Shown: positions 61,505 to 64,000 of the stretch, piece by piece
How positions within the stretch are numbered: position 1 is the first letter of the stretch
Layout: each line of letters opens with the position of its first letter
Program-made: the position numbers and the translations under genes
The notes under the pieces: model-generated
The model's database searches: none
What the model was told of the DNA's origin: nothing
What the model saw: only the letters and a program-made list of their open reading frames with translations
Assembly: GCA_002256425.1 (NCBI GenBank)
Contig: NKIZ01000001.1
Span: 1,385,943 to 1,449,942 of the forward strand
Direction: 5' to 3'
DNA length: 64,000 nucleotides
From: Alphaproteobacteria bacterium PA2
GTDB lineage: Bacteria > Pseudomonadota > Alphaproteobacteria > Caulobacterales > Caulobacteraceae

Positions 61505-62430
61505 GCGCCCCCCATGTTCCCGTCCTTCTTGAGCCGGTCCTTGCGGCCATGTCCCTGAAGCCTGGGCAGAAGATCGTCGATGGCACCTTCGGGGCGGGGG
61601 GCTACAGCCGCGCCTTCCTGGCTGCCGGCGTCGAGGTCGTTGCCTTTGATCGCGATCCTACCGCTGCACGCTTCGCAGACGGGCTCGGTGACAGGTTCAG
61701 GCTTATCGAGGCGCGTTTCTCCGACATGTCGGTGGAATTGGGCGCCGACTCCGTCGATGGCGTAGCCCTGGATCTCGGGGTTTCGTCCATGCAGCTGGAT
61801 GAGGCGGATCGAGGCTTTTCCTTCATGCGGGATGGCCCTCTCGACATGCGCATGAGCGACACAGGCCAGACGGCGGCAGACATTGTGAACACCGCCGACC
61901 TAAAGGACCTTGCCCGCATGCTCTGGGTCTATGGCGAAGAGCGCCAGTCCCGCCGCATCGCCGCCGCCATCGGACGGCGTCGGGTCGAAGAGCCCTTCAC
62001 CCGCACCCTTGATTTCGCTGAATTTGTCGAGCGGGTCCTCGGCGGACGGCGCGGCGCCAAGGTTCATCCGGCCACCCGGACCTTTCAGGGTCTTCGGATC
62101 GCTGTGAATGAAGAGTTGTCGGAACTGGAGGCGGGTCTGCTGGCTGCCGAGGAAGTCCTGAGAGCGGGGGGCTGTCTGGCTGTCGTGACCTTCCATTCCC
62201 TGGAAGATCGCATCGTGAAGGCCTTCTTCACCGAGCGGGCTGGTCGAACACCCGGCGGATCGCGCCATGCGCCGCCGGTCCAGGTCGGTGCTCCACCCAG
62301 TTTCCAGCTTGTTTTCAATGGCGCTCAGGGGCCCAGCGACGCGGAAGTCGCGGCCAATCCCCGCGCCCGTTCAGCCAAGCTTCGCGCGGCGATCCGGACG
62401 TCCGCGCCAGTCTGGAAGGAGGCGGCATGA
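61501..62430 (+). CDS. rsmH: 16S rRNA (cytosine-1402 N4) methyltransferase
   Basis: 309-residue RsmH (MraW) that N4-methylates C1402 in the ribosomal P site. The SAM motif is [18 protein letters not shown] (about residues 27-44). [30 protein letters not shown] and [21 protein letters not shown] are diagnostic. The start is a TTG overlapping the mraZ stop by 4 bases. The ftsL ATG overlaps its own stop in turn. Confidence 0.97.
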   Translation: MSAPHVPVLLEPVLAAMSLKPGQKIVDGTFGAGGYSRAFLAAGVEVVAFDRDPTAARFADGLGDRFRLIEARFSDMSVELGADSVDGVALDLGVSSMQLDEADRGFSFMRDGPLDMRMSDTGQTAADIVNTADLKDLARMLWVYGEERQSRRIAAAIGRRRVEEPFTRTLDFAEFVERVLGGRRGAKVHPATRTFQGLRIAVNEELSELEAGLLAAEEVLRAGGCLAVVTFHSLEDRIVKAFFTERAGRTPGGSRHAPPVQVGAPPSFQLVFNGAQGPSDAEVAANPRARSAKLRAAIRTSAPVWKEAA

Positions 62431-62768
62431 TCCTCTTTACCCGTCGTATCTGGGGCTTTCGCCTGATTGATGTCATGGCCTTCGGCCTGCTGATCGCCCT
62501 GATCCTCTCGGTTTACCTCGCCAAGACCATTGCCGGCAGTGAGCGCGGCGAAATCGCCCGGGTCGAGGACGAGATCGTCGTCGAACATGAACGCATCCGC
62601 CTTCTGCAGGCCGAGGTTTCCCATCTGGAGCGGCCTGACCGGATCGGCAGGCTCTCGGGCGCCTATCTTGGTCTGGCGCCGGTAAGGGCGACCCGGGAAG
62701 TTTCCCCCGAAGCTCTGTCCTCCGCCATGGCCGTTTCTCAGCCCGCACCCCTGGGAGGCAAGCTTTGA
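62427..62768 (+). CDS. ftsL: cell division protein FtsL
   Basis: 113-residue bitopic division protein with a short cytoplasmic start, one transmembrane segment ([23 protein letters not shown], about residues 15-37), and a periplasmic coiled coil ([32 protein letters not shown]). It acts with FtsB/FtsQ to activate FtsWI at the septum. FtsL is poorly conserved and the call leans on topology and position between rsmH and ftsI, both with 4-base overlaps. Confidence 0.9.
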   Translation: MILFTRRIWGFRLIDVMAFGLLIALILSVYLAKTIAGSERGEIARVEDEIVVEHERIRLLQAEVSHLERPDRIGRLSGAYLGLAPVRATREVSPEALSSAMAVSQPAPLGGKL

Positions 62769-64000
62769 GCCTGGTCCTCAATGGCATTCCCGCCCCGAAC
62801 TGGCGTTGGATCCGGGATCTTGTCTGGAAGCTCGAGCATTCGTTCGAGCGGGCCCGGGCGGCAGGCCGGGCGGAAGACGATACGCGCATCCGCATCCTGG
62901 TGGTTCTGGCGGCATTCTCGGTCGGGTTTGTTGTCCTGGCGGCAGGCGCTACGAAGATGGCCATGTATCCCGGGGTCAGCCGTGTCAGCGGCGGCGGGCT
63001 CGAGGGCGGCATGGCGCGTGCGGATCTCGTAGACCGCAATGGTTCCATGCTGGCCATCGATCTTGCGCACTACGGTCTCTATCTCGAGCCCAGGGAGATC
63101 TGGGACACCAATGAGACCCGACGCGCACTTCTGGCTGTGCTGCCCGACCTGCCCCAGGCCCGGATTGATCGGGCCCTGAAGTCAAAACACCGCGGCTTCC
63201 TGGTGGGTGGTCTCACACCGACGGTCAAGGCGCAGATCCATGACCTCGGCCTGCCAGGGATCAGCTTCGAGCCGGAGCAGAAGCGCATCTATCCCCTTGG
63301 ATCGACCGCAGCTCACATGATCGGCTTCGCCGACACAGGCGGTCGCGGTCTCGGCGGTGCGGAAGCCGCCTTCAATGACGACATCCGCAAGATGGCCGGC
63401 GACAAGGTTCCGTTCGCCCTCTCTGTTGATCTTCGGATCCAGGCGGCCCTTGAGGATGAGCTGACCAAGGCTGCGAGGGAGTTCAATCCACACGGCGCTG
63501 TAGGCATCGTCACCAACGTCAGGACGGGCGAAATCCTGGGTATGGCCAGCTGGCCGACCTTTGACCCCAATCATCCGGGTCAGGCCACCGATGAGCAGAA
63601 ACTCAATCGCGCGGCATCGGCGGTTTACGAGATGGGCTCGACCTTCAAGGCCTTTACCGTCGCCATTGGCCTGGACACCGGCGAGGCCACCCCCAACTCG
63701 ACCTTTGACGCCCGGGCGCCGTTCCGGATGGGCTATCGCACCATCCACGACTATCACGCCACCGGTAAGATCCTGAGCCTGGTGGAGGTCTTCCAGCACT
63801 CCTCCAACATCGGCACCGCGCGGCTGGCCGAGCGCATCGGCCCGACCCGCCTCAGCCATTATTTCGACGCCCTCGGCCTGACGCGTCCCGCCAAGGTCGA
63901 GCTGCGGGAGTCAGCCATGCCCCTGGTGCCCCGGAAGTGGGACGAGGACGCTGTCGCCTCGACCTCGTTTGGACATGGCATTGACGTCAGCCCCCTCGCG
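62765..64000 (+). CDS. ftsI: septal peptidoglycan transpeptidase FtsI (PBP3), cut by window end
   Basis: 412 codons of FtsI are visible, and the gene runs past the window. A TTG start overlaps the ftsL stop by 4 bases. A single anchor helix (IRILVVLAAFSVGFVVLAAGATKMA, about residues 42-66) leads into the dimerisation domain (LVDRNGSMLAIDLAHYGLYLEP). The transpeptidase domain shows SVDLRIQAALEDEL, the catalytic SxxK in GSTFK (about Ser292), and the SSN of the second motif. The third KTG motif lies outside. It should be essential for septation. Confidence 0.96.
   Translation, partial: MSLVLNGIPAPNWRWIRDLVWKLEHSFERARAAGRAEDDTRIRILVVLAAFSVGFVVLAAGATKMAMYPGVSRVSGGGLEGGMARADLVDRNGSMLAIDLAHYGLYLEPREIWDTNETRRALLAVLPDLPQARIDRALKSKHRGFLVGGLTPTVKAQIHDLGLPGISFEPEQKRIYPLGSTAAHMIGFADTGGRGLGGAEAAFNDDIRKMAGDKVPFALSVDLRIQAALEDELTKAAREFNPHGAVGIVTNVRTGEILGMASWPTFDPNHPGQATDEQKLNRAASAVYEMGSTFKAFTVAIGLDTGEATPNSTFDARAPFRMGYRTIHDYHATGKILSLVEVFQHSSNIGTARLAERIGPTRLSHYFDALGLTRPAKVELRESAMPLVPRKWDEDAVASTSFGHGIDVSPLA

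Overview
The window is high-GC chromosomal DNA, most consistent with an alphaproteobacterium of the Caulobacterales (Caulobacter/Phenylobacterium-like). Supporting signs are several large TonB-dependent receptors, an alphaproteobacterial-type RNase P RNA, the mraZ-rsmH-ftsL-ftsI division cluster, monothiol glutaredoxin and BolA genes near rpsD, and a short two-hairpin intergenic repeat of an alphaproteobacterial type. The taxonomic call is an inference from gene content.

Region 1 (1-23 kb) is mostly core genome: a TrmJ-like methylase, rpsD with a textbook terminator, grxD and bolA, a CinA-type amidase, purL, an amino-acid permease, a free-methionine sulfoxide reductase, thiolase, a TonB receptor, a sorbosone-dehydrogenase-like lipoprotein and HU. 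It is interrupted at about 5.8-8.1 kb by a low-GC patch. This patch holds an orphan Rhs C-terminal toxin with a candidate immunity gene, a second tiny Rhs-core scar with another orphan ORF, and fragments of broken genes.

Region 2 (about 23.1-45.7 kb) is a genomic island inserted into the 5' end of dusA. A 17-bp copy of the dusA start region lies at the left end inside a truncated dusA remnant. The same 17 bp lies inside the intact dusA at the right end, next to a tyrosine integrase. The island re-supplies the first codons of dusA. Its cargo is a full carbon-phosphorus (C-P) lyase pathway: a TonB-dependent receptor, two PhnD-type binding proteins, two PhnE permeases, PhnC, a hexapeptide acyltransferase and PhnN on the plus strand; PhnG-H-I-J-K-L-M plus a DUF1045 2H-phosphoesterase-like protein on the minus strand; and a divergent PhnF regulator with a second PhnM. 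No phnP or phnO is present. The right end carries a truncated second integrase, a hipBA system with a perfect operator palindrome, a large nested inverted repeat, an MbcA/ParS-type antitoxin without a visible toxin, and a RelE/XRE pair.

Region 3 (45.6-64 kb) is core genome again: dusA, a retropepsin-like protease, two small thioesterase/DUF1289 genes, a HlyD-MacB-type export system, two acyl-CoA dehydrogenases, a gamma carbonic anhydrase, an amidase, an EamA transporter, AmpD, an FMN-binding regulator, a GNAT enzyme, the RNase P RNA, and the start of the division and cell-wall operon (mraZ, rsmH, ftsL, partial ftsI) with an MraZ operator.

The main discovery candidate is the dusA-integrated phosphonate island. 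It appears to encode uptake from the outer membrane inward plus C-P bond cleavage, with a probable non-orthologous replacement of PhnP, and it may be a composite of two tandem insertions stabilised by toxin-antitoxin genes.
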